Shown piece by piece: positions 1-8,837 of a stretch of DNA of 64,000 nt. Positions within the stretch are counted from its first letter, which is position 1. Each line of letters starts with the position of its first letter. Location: positions 62,001 to 126,000 of the forward strand of contig JANQKZ010000035.1 in assembly GCA_028280845.1 (NCBI GenBank). The letters are read 5' to 3'. Below the pieces are notes generated by a model. That model did no database searches. It was not told the DNA's origin and saw only the letters and a list, made by a program, of their open reading frames with translations. The stretch is from Opitutales bacterium (lineage in GTDB: Bacteria; Verrucomicrobiota; Verrucomicrobiia; Opitutales; JABSRG01). The translations under genes were made by a program, and so were the position numbers.

Positions 1-1
1 G

Positions 2-658
2 CCTTTGAAGGAGTTCAGTGAGTCCCAAGCAGCGGTACTCCAGCGAGCCTTGTATCCCACAACCCTGGAAATGGGAACCCTGTCTTCCATCGGAGGGTTA
101 ATGCAGTATAGTAAGGTAAAGGGCTTGCTCTCCCCGACTCTGTTGCTCGAGATCACGGGGGAATCTTCGAATGTCTTTATTTTCCGTGATGATATGCTGG
201 ATGTTTCCCGTCCCATTTCATTCGGGTTAAACAGCATGTTCCCGATAATCCAGGCTGAGCTCGGCTTAAAGGATGAGGGATCCGCCAAGAAAATTTTCTA
301 TTCCAATACCTTCGACTTTACGGAGATGGGGCCGAAGCTCCTCCGGAAGATGTTGAAAGAGCTCCAGGCCTCGACCGGTTTTTATGAAGTACAGACCGGC
401 CAAACGATCGGGCAGATCTTTTTAAGCCTGCTACCGAAGAATCTGAATTGGGTGGGGCAGGCCCTGGCGAGATCACTGGGAGTGGATGTGTTGGAAGTAG
501 ATTTTCCCGCATGGGTAAAGAGTCAGGGGATTACTCTGGCTGATGATGTCGACGTCGCGAGCCTCGATAACCGGTGGCTTGGGCTTTTTGGTTTAATGGG
601 CAATTATTCAAAAGAGGAAGCGCAAGGTGAAGCGGTCAAAGAAGGAAGTAACTCCTAA
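2..658 (+). CDS. PilM-like pilus assembly protein, C-terminal part (cut by window edge)
   Basis: The reading frame is open from base 2 and has no convincing start, so the gene begins to the left of the window; the TTG at base 5 is probably internal. The visible 217 residues alternate strands and helices in the style of the second half of an actin-like PilM/GspL protein (for example LLLEITGESSNVFIF). In pilus machines PilM is the cytoplasmic ring protein that binds the N-terminus of PilN. The assignment rests mainly on position: it is followed by PilN-, PilO- and PilP-like proteins and a secretin, and its end overlaps the next gene by 32 bases, which suggests translational coupling. A GspL-type homologue is the alternative. 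Confidence 0.6.
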   Translation, partial: PLKEFSESQAAVLQRALYPTTLEMGTLSSIGGLMQYSKVKGLLSPTLLLEITGESSNVFIFRDDMLDVSRPISFGLNSMFPIIQAELGLKDEGSAKKIFYSNTFDFTEMGPKLLRKMLKELQASTGFYEVQTGQTIGQIFLSLLPKNLNWVGQALARSLGVDVLEVDFPAWVKSQGITLADDVDVASLDNRWLGLFGLMGNYSKEEAQGEAVKEGSNS

Positions 659-1241
659 CTGGCATCCGAACTTTCGGGTCGCCGACTCACTGCCGGATAT
701 CAAACCGATCCGGACAGGGTTCCTCATTAACGTAGCGGCAGTCTCTATTTGCCTTGGCTTGATTTACATGTTTGGACAGCAGGAGATGACTCGGCTCTCC
801 CTCGGAGGGAAGTTGAAGGAGCTCGAAACAGTGAAACAGGCGAGTGGTGCGCTCAACACAGCCAATCTGGCGAAGAGCAACGAATTTATCAATAATGCCA
901 AGAAGCTTCAGGACCTCATGAGTTTTTACGGGGGCCCGGTTACCGGATATGACTTTCTGATCCAACTGGCCGGCATCCGTCCCGAGGGGCTCATCTTTGA
1001 TAATTTAACCTTTACGGAAAGCACTACGATTGAGCGACGCCGGCCGGTGACGACTTACACACTCAGGATCTCGGGTGACACCAAGGACCTGACCACTCTC
1101 GATAATTTCAAAGCAGCGCTAAACAGCATGCCGGTCATCGAGAAGTCTGGCGGGACCGTCGATGAAACCATTTTCCAGCGCGATGAACGGATGGGGATCT
1201 TCCCCTACAGCATCGATGTGATACTCCAACCTACCGGCTAA
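627..1241 (+). CDS. PilN-like inner-membrane pilus assembly protein
   Basis: This 204-residue protein has a short basic cytoplasmic tail, one membrane segment at about residues 31-50, a coiled-coil-prone stretch (about 55-95) and a periplasmic alpha/beta domain. That is the architecture of PilN, which with PilO forms the periplasmic alignment complex of type IV pili. The GTG start at 627 is preceded by GAGGAAG seven bases upstream, inside the end of the PilM-like gene. The next gene starts five bases after the stop. Sequence identity is low in this family, so the call relies on topology and gene order. Confidence 0.62.
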   Translation: MKRSKKEVTPNWHPNFRVADSLPDIKPIRTGFLINVAAVSICLGLIYMFGQQEMTRLSLGGKLKELETVKQASGALNTANLAKSNEFINNAKKLQDLMSFYGGPVTGYDFLIQLAGIRPEGLIFDNLTFTESTTIERRRPVTTYTLRISGDTKDLTTLDNFKAALNSMPVIEKSGGTVDETIFQRDERMGIFPYSIDVILQPTG

Positions 1242-1245
1242 CCCG

Positions 1246-1848
1246 ATGGACGTACAATTTATACTATCCAAGATAAAGCAGTTCCCGGTAGCGGTGGGCT
1301 CGGTGGTTCTGGCCATTCTGTTGTTGGTGGGCTGGTATGTCCGTGGAAGAGGGCTGCCTGAAATGCAGGCCACCATGGAGGAGCTGGAAAAGGAAGTACG
1401 CTTAATCCGGGCCAATGCGGACCAGGCAACTGGCCTAGAGGATGATCTGACCGCTTTGCAAGAACTGGTTGGCCAAATCGACGATCGCCTCATGGTGCGC
1501 GAAGAGCGCGCGATCAATGTGCAGTATTTTTATAACTTCGACCTGGAAGAAGGCCTGGTCGATATCATATCTGTCAATCAAATGGCGGTTCAGGGCGGAG
1601 GACCTGGACGGGGGGCTCCGGGCCAACCGGGTGCACCGACCAATTATGAACTCATTACATTTTCTGCTCAGGCTCAGGGTACCTGGGACGAGGTTTTGCA
1701 GCTTCTCTATCGCCTACGCAATGGGGATAAGATCATGAGAATCTCGAGCTTTTCGATGACTCCGAAGGGAACCGTGGGCCCCGACGCTGACATTTTAATC
1801 GTTGATTTAAGAATTGAGGCGGTAGGCCGGTTGCCGGACGCCAACTAA
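1246..1848 (+). CDS. PilO-like inner-membrane pilus assembly protein
   Basis: The 200-residue product has a membrane segment at about residues 15-31, then a strongly charged coiled coil (about 38-85, containing MEELEKEVRLI) and a C-terminal ferredoxin-like region. This is the bitopic plan of PilO, which pairs with PilN through the coiled coil. A Gly/Pro-rich loop (GGGPGRGAPGQPGAP) interrupts the periplasmic part and is unusual. It lies four bases after the PilN-like gene and eight bases before the PilP-like gene, so all are probably cotranscribed. Confidence 0.6.
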   Translation: MDVQFILSKIKQFPVAVGSVVLAILLLVGWYVRGRGLPEMQATMEELEKEVRLIRANADQATGLEDDLTALQELVGQIDDRLMVREERAINVQYFYNFDLEEGLVDIISVNQMAVQGGGPGRGAPGQPGAPTNYELITFSAQAQGTWDEVLQLLYRLRNGDKIMRISSFSMTPKGTVGPDADILIVDLRIEAVGRLPDAN

Positions 1849-1856
1849 GACTCATC

Positions 1857-2486
1857 ATGGCAAAGATTTTCCAAATTCTCCTTGCTGGCTCTATGTCGCT
1901 TTTAGGGTCGGGGCTTGCGTTGGCCCAGGGTGCTGCTGCTGGTGAGGGAGAGGCCGCTCCCGAAGAAGAAGCCCTTCCTCTCGAAATTCGGATCACGACC
2001 GCTCCTGGTTCGGTTCTATTGAAAACCAATCGGGAGATCACTCTGAATACGGGAGCTTATCTGCTGGCACCTGGTGGGGAGGATTTTGATGAGCGCCGCG
2101 AAGCTTCGATTACCCCTTTCAAATTTAAAGTAGAAGAAGTCGTCGAGGAGGTCTTAGAAGATACGGGGGAATCGGTGGAAGATACCCCCGAGGCTATCCG
2201 TTATTCTGAGCAAGAAATCCTGGGCTTGGTTGCCAGTGGCTTACAACGCCAGATTACTGGAACGATGATTATGGGAGATCGCCGCATTCTCCTCCGCAGT
2301 AATGGTAAACCCTTGAGAATCGGGGACTCCTTTGGGACCCGGGTATCTTCTGACGACCCTACCACTTACACCATCCGGATCACGGGTATCCAGCAGAAAA
2401 CTTTTTCAATTGCCCTGAATGACACCGAAGTGGTGGTGCCTATTGGCGAGCCGCTAGGCGGTTCCTCCATTACCCCTGGGCAGTAA
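1857..2486 (+). CDS. PilP-like exported pilus assembly protein
   Basis: The 209-residue protein starts with a signal peptide (cleavage near ALA-QG, about residue 23), then an acidic Glu-rich stretch and a C-terminal beta-rich domain (about 120-200) with LVASGLQRQITGTMIMGDRR and LRIGDSF. Such a small periplasmic beta domain just before the secretin gene is the place and shape of PilP, which links the PilN/PilO complex to the secretin. No lipobox cysteine is visible, unlike classical PilP lipoproteins. The call is by context and fold-like pattern. Confidence 0.55.
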   Translation: MAKIFQILLAGSMSLLGSGLALAQGAAAGEGEAAPEEEALPLEIRITTAPGSVLLKTNREITLNTGAYLLAPGGEDFDERREASITPFKFKVEEVVEEVLEDTGESVEDTPEAIRYSEQEILGLVASGLQRQITGTMIMGDRRILLRSNGKPLRIGDSFGTRVSSDDPTTYTIRITGIQQKTFSIALNDTEVVVPIGEPLGGSSITPGQ

Positions 2487-2583
2487 GCCTTTTTCTCGTT
2501 ACAGCATATCCAAATCAATACATTCCAACAATCTACAACCGACCAGCATTACGCTTTCCAACTCATATAACAGGAGACCCATC

Positions 2584-4338
2584 ATGAACCGCAACCTCAC
2601 CAAACTGCTTATCCTCCTGGTTTTTCCTTACCTTGGCTTAATTGGGCAACCGTTGGATAACCTATCCACGGGAACTATGTCCGCCCCCGCAGGCGACGAC
2701 GTTGACCTGTCTTTTGATGATGATATGGGAATGCCTAACGGTGATTCCATCGAATTCGATTTTCCCGATGAGGGAGGCGATGCCGGCTCTGCTTCATTCG
2801 GCTCCGACGAAACTATTTCTGTCGATTTCCCGGATGAAGAGATTCGCACCATCCTTCGGAATGTGGCTGATCTCTACGACTTGAACCTGGTTATTCCGGA
2901 CACCTTGGAAGGCAACACCTCGATTAAGCTTCGCAATGTTACCTGGCGTGAAGTGTTTGATGTGATCCTGGAGCCGATTCAGTACACGTATGTGGAGGAT
3001 CGGAATATCATCAAGGTGAAGAGCCAGGAAGAACTTGCACTTGAACCGGTCGATACCCGGGTGTTTCTGGTAAACTATGCAGACGCCGCCGTCTTACAGG
3101 AGTCCGTTGGGATTTTGGTGGATCAGGCCATTGGTGGACGCATCCAGGTGGATGCCCGGACCAACGCCCTGGTTATTACGGAGCGCCCCTCCCGGATGAA
3201 TAGTATTCAGGAGATTATCGAGCGGCTGGACCGCCCCACGGAGCAGGTGATGATTGAGTCCAAGTTTGTGGAAGTGTCCAATACGGATACAAAGAATCTG
3301 GGGGTTCGCTGGTCTTCACTGGATGGCTATGAAGTTTCCACCGGCCCTCACACCAACTCCGTATCCCGTAGCCGGGTAGATACTGAAGATTTCACGAGCA
3401 CCCGGACCGTATCCGATGATTTTACCGGAGTAGGGAATGTACCTCCGGTGGGCCCGACCCGGAATTCGGATATTCGTAGCCAGCTTTTTAACTTCGGTAA
3501 TGCCATTACGCAATCCAGCGCCCAGACCACGACCGTCCTTGATGTCGATGCCTTTAATGTGGTCATCAGTGCTTTGGAAAGTCTAGATGATGTGAAACTG
3601 GTGTCGAACCCAACGGTTGTCACGCTGAACAATACCGAAGCGCTGATCTCCATTGGCGAACGCTTTCCGGTTCCCCAGTACACCTACAACGATGAGCGGG
3701 GCACGTTCGAAGTGAGTGGATTTGAATACCAGGACATCGGTATTAACCTGAACGTGACTCCGCAGGTGAATTCCGCTGGCTTCATCAATCTCGACATCCG
3801 TCCGGAGGTATCCACCCGTCAGGGAACGGTTGGGTTCGGGGGGGCTTCAGGCGCGTCTATTCCGATTATCGGTTCCCGCCGGACTGAAACTCAGATCACG
3901 ATTAAGGATGGGTTTACGCTCGCGATCGGTGGTTTGATTGAGAACAACATCCAAAAGGATTGGACTAAGGTGCCATGGATCGGTGATGTTCCCGGTCTGG
4001 GACGCCTGTTCCGCTCCAAGAGTGATTCAGTCAATCAACGGAATCTCATCATCTTTATTACGGCTCAAACGCTCAACCCCGACGGGTCAACCTACAAGGA
4101 TATCATCGATCCTCGTATGATAGCCGAAATGGGCATTGTGGATCGTGACCTTCCGGGATTCGATCTTCCCCCCGAAGAGCTGGAGCTACTCCAGCGCATC
4201 CAGGCTGAGCGGAGCGATTTTCTGAACTCCAACGCATTGGACGATCTCCAGAACCTGTTGGATAACCTCAATCAGGGCAATTACAACACCCGGACTGGTA
4301 TGGAAACCTACAAGTCTGGTTTCGATATCAACAACTAG
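2584..4338 (+). CDS. Type IV pilus / type II secretion secretin
   Basis: The 584-residue outer-membrane secretin forms the gated ring through which the pilus or a secreted substrate passes. It has a signal peptide (about 1-21), an Asp/Glu-rich linker (35-75), an N0/STN-like domain (80-145), a NolW/N1 domain (155-215) and the secretin core (about 320-500). The core includes the family signature VPWIGDVPGLGRLFRS at about 463-478. An AGGAGA ribosome site precedes the ATG. Upstream PilMNOP-like genes favour a PilQ role over GspD. A strong terminator follows 25 bases after the stop, so this is the last gene of the operon. Confidence 0.88.
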   Translation: MNRNLTKLLILLVFPYLGLIGQPLDNLSTGTMSAPAGDDVDLSFDDDMGMPNGDSIEFDFPDEGGDAGSASFGSDETISVDFPDEEIRTILRNVADLYDLNLVIPDTLEGNTSIKLRNVTWREVFDVILEPIQYTYVEDRNIIKVKSQEELALEPVDTRVFLVNYADAAVLQESVGILVDQAIGGRIQVDARTNALVITERPSRMNSIQEIIERLDRPTEQVMIESKFVEVSNTDTKNLGVRWSSLDGYEVSTGPHTNSVSRSRVDTEDFTSTRTVSDDFTGVGNVPPVGPTRNSDIRSQLFNFGNAITQSSAQTTTVLDVDAFNVVISALESLDDVKLVSNPTVVTLNNTEALISIGERFPVPQYTYNDERGTFEVSGFEYQDIGINLNVTPQVNSAGFINLDIRPEVSTRQGTVGFGGASGASIPIIGSRRTETQITIKDGFTLAIGGLIENNIQKDWTKVPWIGDVPGLGRLFRSKSDSVNQRNLIIFITAQTLNPDGSTYKDIIDPRMIAEMGIVDRDLPGFDLPPEELELLQRIQAERSDFLNSNALDDLQNLLDNLNQGNYNTRTGMETYKSGFDINN

Positions 4339-4363
4339 TTCTGGTTGATGATGAATCTTTATG

Positions 4364-4392
4364 GGTCACCCCTCCGGGGTGACCTTTTTTTT
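4364..4392 (+). terminator. Rho-independent terminator of the pilus operon
   Basis: A perfect 9-bp stem (GGTCACCCC pairing with GGGGTGACC) with a three-base loop is followed directly by eight T. It lies 25 bases after the secretin stop codon. Confidence 0.93.
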
Positions 4393-4483
4393 GGAAGGAC
4401 AGAGGGGGAAGCAATCGATGCGAGGTTTAAATTGCCATGTAGGCGCAGCAGATCTGCGCCCGAAATCATGAAAGCAATTTGCG

Positions 4484-5113
4484 CTATATCACGACAAATC
4501 CCTGGAAGGCTTTCACAAGATAGACCAGCAGGTTGCTCATTGTATGGGCAACAAAGCAGGGAAGAAGCGAGCGGTGAGGGTTTCCGGGAGCCACGCGAAG
4601 GCAATAAAAGAAAAGGGAGTTGAGAAAAAGGAAGGTCGTTGTGAACCAGGCTTTGACCCCGAAATCGAAGATGAGGCGACCCTCCAGCCAGGAGCCGTCC
4701 TCGGGGGATTCGAATTGCCATAAGTATGGGTGGAGCACGGCAAAGAGTAGCGAAAATCCAACCACGCTGGCCCACATCATGAACGGGCCCCGTTTCAACG
4801 AAATGAGATAACCCCGGAAAACCACTTCCTCAATGATCCCGGCGGCAAGCATAGCGATGAGGAACCACCACTGAATGGTCGTTTGTTCATCGTGGATCCC
4901 AAGAAGCCCTTCTCCCGCTGTTTCGAGGGCTACGAGGATGGCTGCGCCAATTCCTGCGATCCAGAGCCAGCCTGTGGACACGGGGGTCGCCCCTGGTAGC
5001 GGGGCAGGGGGAGGGGTATCCGTTTGTTTAAGTTTGTAATCCTGCAGCCAGATATGAAGGAGATATCCGGCTGCACCGGCATAGAGAAGCACGACTAAAG
5101 GGTTTTCGTTCAT
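4484..5113 (-). CDS. CPBP-family intramembrane glutamic protease
   Basis: This 209-residue polytopic membrane protein belongs to the CPBP/Abi family of intramembrane proteases related to Rce1. Family motifs are present: EEVVFRG (Glu95, Glu96, Arg100), a His in FAVLHP (His128) and HTMSN (His190, Asn194). I chose the ATG at 5113 over one 51 bases upstream because it gives a clean hydrophobic first segment. A proline-rich loop lies at about residues 32-45. It stands alone on the minus strand between the pilus operon and the divergent prenyltransferase. The substrate is unknown. Confidence 0.85.
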   Translation of the reverse strand: MNENPLVVLLYAGAAGYLLHIWLQDYKLKQTDTPPPAPLPGATPVSTGWLWIAGIGAAILVALETAGEGLLGIHDEQTTIQWWFLIAMLAAGIIEEVVFRGYLISLKRGPFMMWASVVGFSLLFAVLHPYLWQFESPEDGSWLEGRLIFDFGVKAWFTTTFLFLNSLFFYCLRVAPGNPHRSLLPCFVAHTMSNLLVYLVKAFQGFVVI

Positions 5114-5187
5114 TGTTGGAGAATAGCGGGATGGGACCAGAATCGACGGGTACTTGCAAATCAAAGGAGAAACCGTAGCGTGAAGCT

Positions 5188-6231
5188 ATGCCTATCCCCG
5201 CAAATACAGATCCCTCCCAAAGCCCAGTTGTCGGGTTTGAGTCGATCTATTTACCCGTCCAACCCTATTTAAATGAGTTGAATACCTTCCTGTCGGGCCA
5301 GGTGAATGATTTTGAACCCGGAATTCGCGAGCTGGTCAAGTATACCCTGGAAAATAGCGGCAAACGGATACGGCCCATTTTGTTATACTACAGTGCATGG
5401 ACCGATGGCGAAGCCCTGGGGGCCGATATCATCAAAGCTGCAGCGGTTCTGGAACTGGTTCATTTGGCCACCCTGGTTCATGACGATATTCTGGATGACG
5501 CTTCGGTTCGCCATAAGCAGCAAACCATCAGCCAGCGATACGGGCCTGCGGTTGCGGTCCTCTTTGGAGATGCCCTTTTTGCCCATTCATTGAAATTAGC
5601 AGCGGAATTTCCGACTGCTGAAATTTGTAGAAATGTATCGCTGGCTACCCGGCGGGTGTGTGCCGGGGAAATTGAGCAGACTTTGCAGAAAGGCACGACT
5701 GACCTCGAGCTGAACCAGTATTTCCGCATTATTGAGTTGAAGACCGCTGAATTGTTTTGGCTCGCCTGTCGCTTGGGATCCCTGTTATCCGATCACCCCC
5801 AGGATCTCGGCAAAGCCCTGGAAACCTATGCCCGGCACCTTGGAATTGCCTACCAGATCTTTGATGATGTGGCCGACCTCTTTGGGGCTGAGGCCAAAAT
5901 CGGCAAAACCCTGGGAACTGATCTGGCCAATGGCAAGTATACCTTACCCTTGCTCCTGCTGTTTAAACAACTCGATGGAGAGCAGAAGATGTCTGTTGTC
6001 CAACGTCTTAAAGAAGGGGATCCGGCGATCCACCAGGATCTGTTGCTCATGCTCGAGTCCGGAAACATCCTTCAGGAGGTTCTCAACATTTTCTTTCAAC
6101 ATATCAGTGAGGCGGAGGCGGTGCTCCTGCCTCATGAAGATCGATCTGGGGTCACTAAATTGTTGCAGATCAACACATTCGTCAGTCAGCAGATGGATAA
6201 GTTGATGGCCCCTTTTCAGGTCGGAACCTAA
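5188..6231 (+). CDS. Trans-polyprenyl diphosphate synthase (octaprenyl/heptaprenyl type)
   Basis: This 347-residue enzyme elongates allylic diphosphates with isopentenyl diphosphate to give the long chain used for quinone side chains. The first aspartate-rich motif is DDILDD at about residues 99-104, preceded by the usual GKRIRP at 58-63. The second is DDVAD at about 225-229. Length and motif spacing fit the IspB/HepT class. Isoprenoid precursor genes ispD, ispF and ispE lie elsewhere in the window (32.4-35.4 kb). Chain length cannot be fixed from sequence inspection. Confidence 0.88.
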   Translation: MPIPANTDPSQSPVVGFESIYLPVQPYLNELNTFLSGQVNDFEPGIRELVKYTLENSGKRIRPILLYYSAWTDGEALGADIIKAAAVLELVHLATLVHDDILDDASVRHKQQTISQRYGPAVAVLFGDALFAHSLKLAAEFPTAEICRNVSLATRRVCAGEIEQTLQKGTTDLELNQYFRIIELKTAELFWLACRLGSLLSDHPQDLGKALETYARHLGIAYQIFDDVADLFGAEAKIGKTLGTDLANGKYTLPLLLLFKQLDGEQKMSVVQRLKEGDPAIHQDLLLMLESGNILQEVLNIFFQHISEAEAVLLPHEDRSGVTKLLQINTFVSQQMDKLMAPFQVGT

Positions 6232-6384
6232 AATATCACCGTTTGTCCTCATGTATCGGTGAAAAACCCCGGTTTTTCTCGTTATTTCTTAGGTGACGGG
6301 CAATTGTCCCGATTTTTATCGAAAGAAACGGGGAATTCTGTTGCCGAATCTATCATCTTACACTAGTTATTCCCTGACTGAACT

Positions 6385-7035
6385 ATGATAAAATCTCGCC
6401 AGCACGCCGAGGTCCTGCCACCTCAGGTTTCTGAGGCCAGCGAGGCCGCCGAAGGCCTGTCCAGCGCAGATCTGGACCGGCTCTGGGTAGACCGCGTTCA
6501 ACATGGGGATGTGGCTGCTTTCGACCATTTGACTCGAAAATATCGCCAGCGGGTTTATTCAGTCATTTATAACCTGACCTCTAACAGGGAAGATGCTGCT
6601 GATCTTACGCAAGATACTTTCATTAAAGCATTTACGAGTATTTCCCGATTCAGGGGGAAGTCATCCTTTTTTACCTGGCTTTACCGCATTGCAGTAAATA
6701 CGACCCTCAGCCATCTGAAAAAGAACCGGATGCGGCGTTTCTTCAGCTTTGAGAATATCAACGAAGAGGCCTCATCGAGCGAAATCCTGGAGTTGCTCAG
6801 CACCAAAACCGGGGCAGAAAAACCCGCCCTAATGAACGAACTTCAGGAAAAATTGAACGATGCGCTGCAAACTCTGTCTTTTAAACATAGAACCGTTGTT
6901 ATTCTTTTCGAAATTGAAGGTCTGAGCCATGCTGAGATCGCCAAAATCATGAACATTTCGGAAGGAACTGTGCGGTCCCGCCTACATTACGCCAAGCAAC
7001 AGCTCCAAAGTATTTTGCAGGATTACATCCGCTAA
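6385..7035 (+). CDS. ECF-type RNA polymerase sigma factor (RpoE-like)
   Basis: The 216-residue protein has sigma-70 region 2 (about 45-110, with DLTQDTFIKAF and FTWLYRIAVNT) and region 4 (about 150-210, with LSHAEIAKIMNISEGTVRSR, a helix-turn-helix). An N-terminal extension of about 35 residues precedes region 2. A small membrane protein gene begins ten bases after the stop and an HtrA-like PDZ protein follows. That resembles a sigma-E style envelope-stress module: sigma, membrane partner, periplasmic PDZ protein. Confidence 0.9.
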   Translation: MIKSRQHAEVLPPQVSEASEAAEGLSSADLDRLWVDRVQHGDVAAFDHLTRKYRQRVYSVIYNLTSNREDAADLTQDTFIKAFTSISRFRGKSSFFTWLYRIAVNTTLSHLKKNRMRRFFSFENINEEASSSEILELLSTKTGAEKPALMNELQEKLNDALQTLSFKHRTVVILFEIEGLSHAEIAKIMNISEGTVRSRLHYAKQQLQSILQDYIR

Positions 7036-7045
7036 TCTTTCATAT

Positions 7046-7630
7046 ATGGATCCTCATCCAGATCAAGATCATCAAGACAAGGTCAGCTTAGAAGACCTCC
7101 TTCGCCTGAAGCGAATGGAGGAGCCTGGCCCAGAATTCTGGGACAAGTTCGACCGTGATTTAGAAAGAAAACGCCTCAAAACCCTCGTTGCCAAGGAATC
7201 GTGGGCGGTTCGTTTCGTGCATTGGACCGTTCATCGTGCATTTCCGGTTTTGGCCTTGGGAGGTGCCGCTGCCGCAGTCTTGACCCTTGCCTTGTATTTT
7301 CAGCCCACTTCTACGGGAAATCCCTTGGCTGATGACTCTGGCTTTGCCAGTCAGAATCCAGTTGAGCCGACCGCGGAGGGGGGGATTCAGGATGCGTTGC
7401 TCATCGCGGTGGAGTCTCCTGCCCTGGTGACGCCGCTGGACGTATCGCGGTCCGATTTTGGAGTCGATGTAATTGCTCCCCAGCCACAATCCTACCGTTT
7501 CAATCGTTATACTACGGACATGTCACCCAAGGTATTTCGAGCATCGAGCGACAGTTCTGTGGTTTATCTTCCGGATACCTTCTCTGCGAAATCCGGAGAT
7601 TTAGTGGAGATGAATTCGCCGTTGTTCTAA
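7046..7630 (+). CDS. Membrane protein, probable anti-sigma partner
   Basis: This 194-residue protein has an acidic/charged cytoplasmic part of about 60 residues, one membrane segment (about 64-85) and a periplasmic tail of about 105 residues. I see no zinc-binding ZAS motif. The call as anti-sigma factor is inferred only from its topology and from its position ten bases after the ECF sigma gene. It could instead be an unrelated envelope protein. Confidence 0.5.
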   Translation: MDPHPDQDHQDKVSLEDLLRLKRMEEPGPEFWDKFDRDLERKRLKTLVAKESWAVRFVHWTVHRAFPVLALGGAAAAVLTLALYFQPTSTGNPLADDSGFASQNPVEPTAEGGIQDALLIAVESPALVTPLDVSRSDFGVDVIAPQPQSYRFNRYTTDMSPKVFRASSDSSVVYLPDTFSAKSGDLVEMNSPLF

Positions 7631-7636
7631 GGGTCA

Positions 7637-7683
7637 ATGAGCATACGCCTCCATAGCAGCCTTCTGGCTGTGTGTTTTTTTTT
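7637..7683 (+). other. Possible slippage site: T9 tract joining signal peptide to HtrA-like ORF
   Basis: The ATG at 7637, just after AAGGG, reads MSIRLHSSLLAVCFF, a textbook basic-plus-hydrophobic signal start, then hits TGA two codons past the run of nine T at 7675-7683. One extra T would fuse it in frame to NLTLALGQGAG of the downstream ORF, giving a normal signal peptide. Either RNA polymerase slippage on T9 makes the full protein, or the tract is one base short through mutation or sequencing error. Confidence 0.5.
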
Positions 7684-8799
7684 AATCTGACTCTGGCACT
7701 GGGCCAGGGTGCTGGTGATTTCCTCTCACTTCAGGAACGGCTAATCGAAGTCTTCGATGAAAACGAAGATGCCATCGTTCGGGTTAAGGGGGCCTTCGAG
7801 GAAGAGAACGAATCCGGTGAGGAGGAGGTGGTCCTCAAAATTGGCACGGGGTTCTTTATCAGCAGAGAGGGGCATATTCTCGCGAGTGCGACCCGCACTT
7901 ACGGAGCGATTCGTATCTGGGTTGAGCATCGGGGAGTGGATTACTCTGCAGAATTACTGGGCAGCGATAACGTGAATAATCTGGCTTTGCTCCGGTTGGT
8001 AACCCTTCCGCCGGACTTCTCTGTCATTCGCATGGGAGAAACTCCGGATTTACCAGAGATCGGCACCATGGCCGTTTCCCTCGCCTACTACCTGGACTTT
8101 GATGTCGCGCCCTCGATAGGTTACGTCCAGAACTACGCCCGTCGCTATGGGAATCGAATCTTTCCGACCACCTTCCTGCGGGTCAGTATATCCAACGATC
8201 TTGGGGAAAACGGCGCACCCATTCTTGATCTTAACGGCCGGTTGATTGGGATGAAGATTGCCGCCTTGCCCGATATCGGGGCATCTTTTGCCTTACCCTC
8301 GCGGGCGGTGATGCGCATTCGGGACGATCTGCTGTTTGAAGGAGAAGTGAAATACAGTTGGATCGGGATTGAAATTGATCCAGAGCGGGATTGGGAGACA
8401 GGCCGGGTAAAGATTGCCCGGGTGTTTGAAGGTACCCCCGCGGCGGAGGCGGGAATAAAAGCGGGGGATGTTTTACTGCAGGTGGGTGAGTTCCCGATAC
8501 ATCGGATCGAGGACTATCCCAACGCATCATTTTTTACCCGTCCCGGGCAGTTCATCACCGTACGAATCGAACGATCAGGAGAACAACTCGCCTACACCCT
8601 GCGTGTGGAAGACCGACCCAAGGATGAACCTCTTATTGTGACTAACGATCCGGGAGAACCCAATACGCCTCCTCTGAGCCCACCGGATGGGGTGGAGATT
8701 CAACAGATGCCGGATCCTTCTCCCCGGCTTCCCAAGGCAACTCCAGCCCCGGTTGACCCGGATCCGGTAGGCCCTCCGGCTCCTGAGGGTAGAGGATAA
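7672..8799 (+). CDS. HtrA-like trypsin-fold protein with PDZ domain, catalytic triad lost
   Basis: The 375-residue product has an S1C/HtrA-like domain (about 25-215), a PDZ domain (about 225-315) and a proline-rich tail. Alignment to the HtrA pattern shows all three catalytic residues replaced: Thr74 stands for His (GHILASAT against GYILTNxH), Asn103 for Asp (VNNLAL against TDLAV) and Asn180 for Ser (GENGAP against GNSGGP). It is therefore likely a non-proteolytic sensor or chaperone. The GTG start at 7672 gives a signal peptide with no basic end. An ATG at 7637 gives a complete signal sequence but lies in another frame, joined only through a run of nine T (see the slippage entry). Confidence 0.7.
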   Translation: MFFFNLTLALGQGAGDFLSLQERLIEVFDENEDAIVRVKGAFEEENESGEEEVVLKIGTGFFISREGHILASATRTYGAIRIWVEHRGVDYSAELLGSDNVNNLALLRLVTLPPDFSVIRMGETPDLPEIGTMAVSLAYYLDFDVAPSIGYVQNYARRYGNRIFPTTFLRVSISNDLGENGAPILDLNGRLIGMKIAALPDIGASFALPSRAVMRIRDDLLFEGEVKYSWIGIEIDPERDWETGRVKIARVFEGTPAAEAGIKAGDVLLQVGEFPIHRIEDYPNASFFTRPGQFITVRIERSGEQLAYTLRVEDRPKDEPLIVTNDPGEPNTPPLSPPDGVEIQQMPDPSPRLPKATPAPVDPDPVGPPAPEGRG

Positions 8800-8837
8800 G
8801 CCCACTTCTTATCGGTGTAGGAGGGCCGACCGCAACG

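Noticed and set aside
4442-4463. GGCGCAG/CTGCGCC inverted repeat downstream of the CPBP gene
   Set aside because: No T tract on either strand, so it is not a convincing terminator, and it may be chance in GC-rich DNA.
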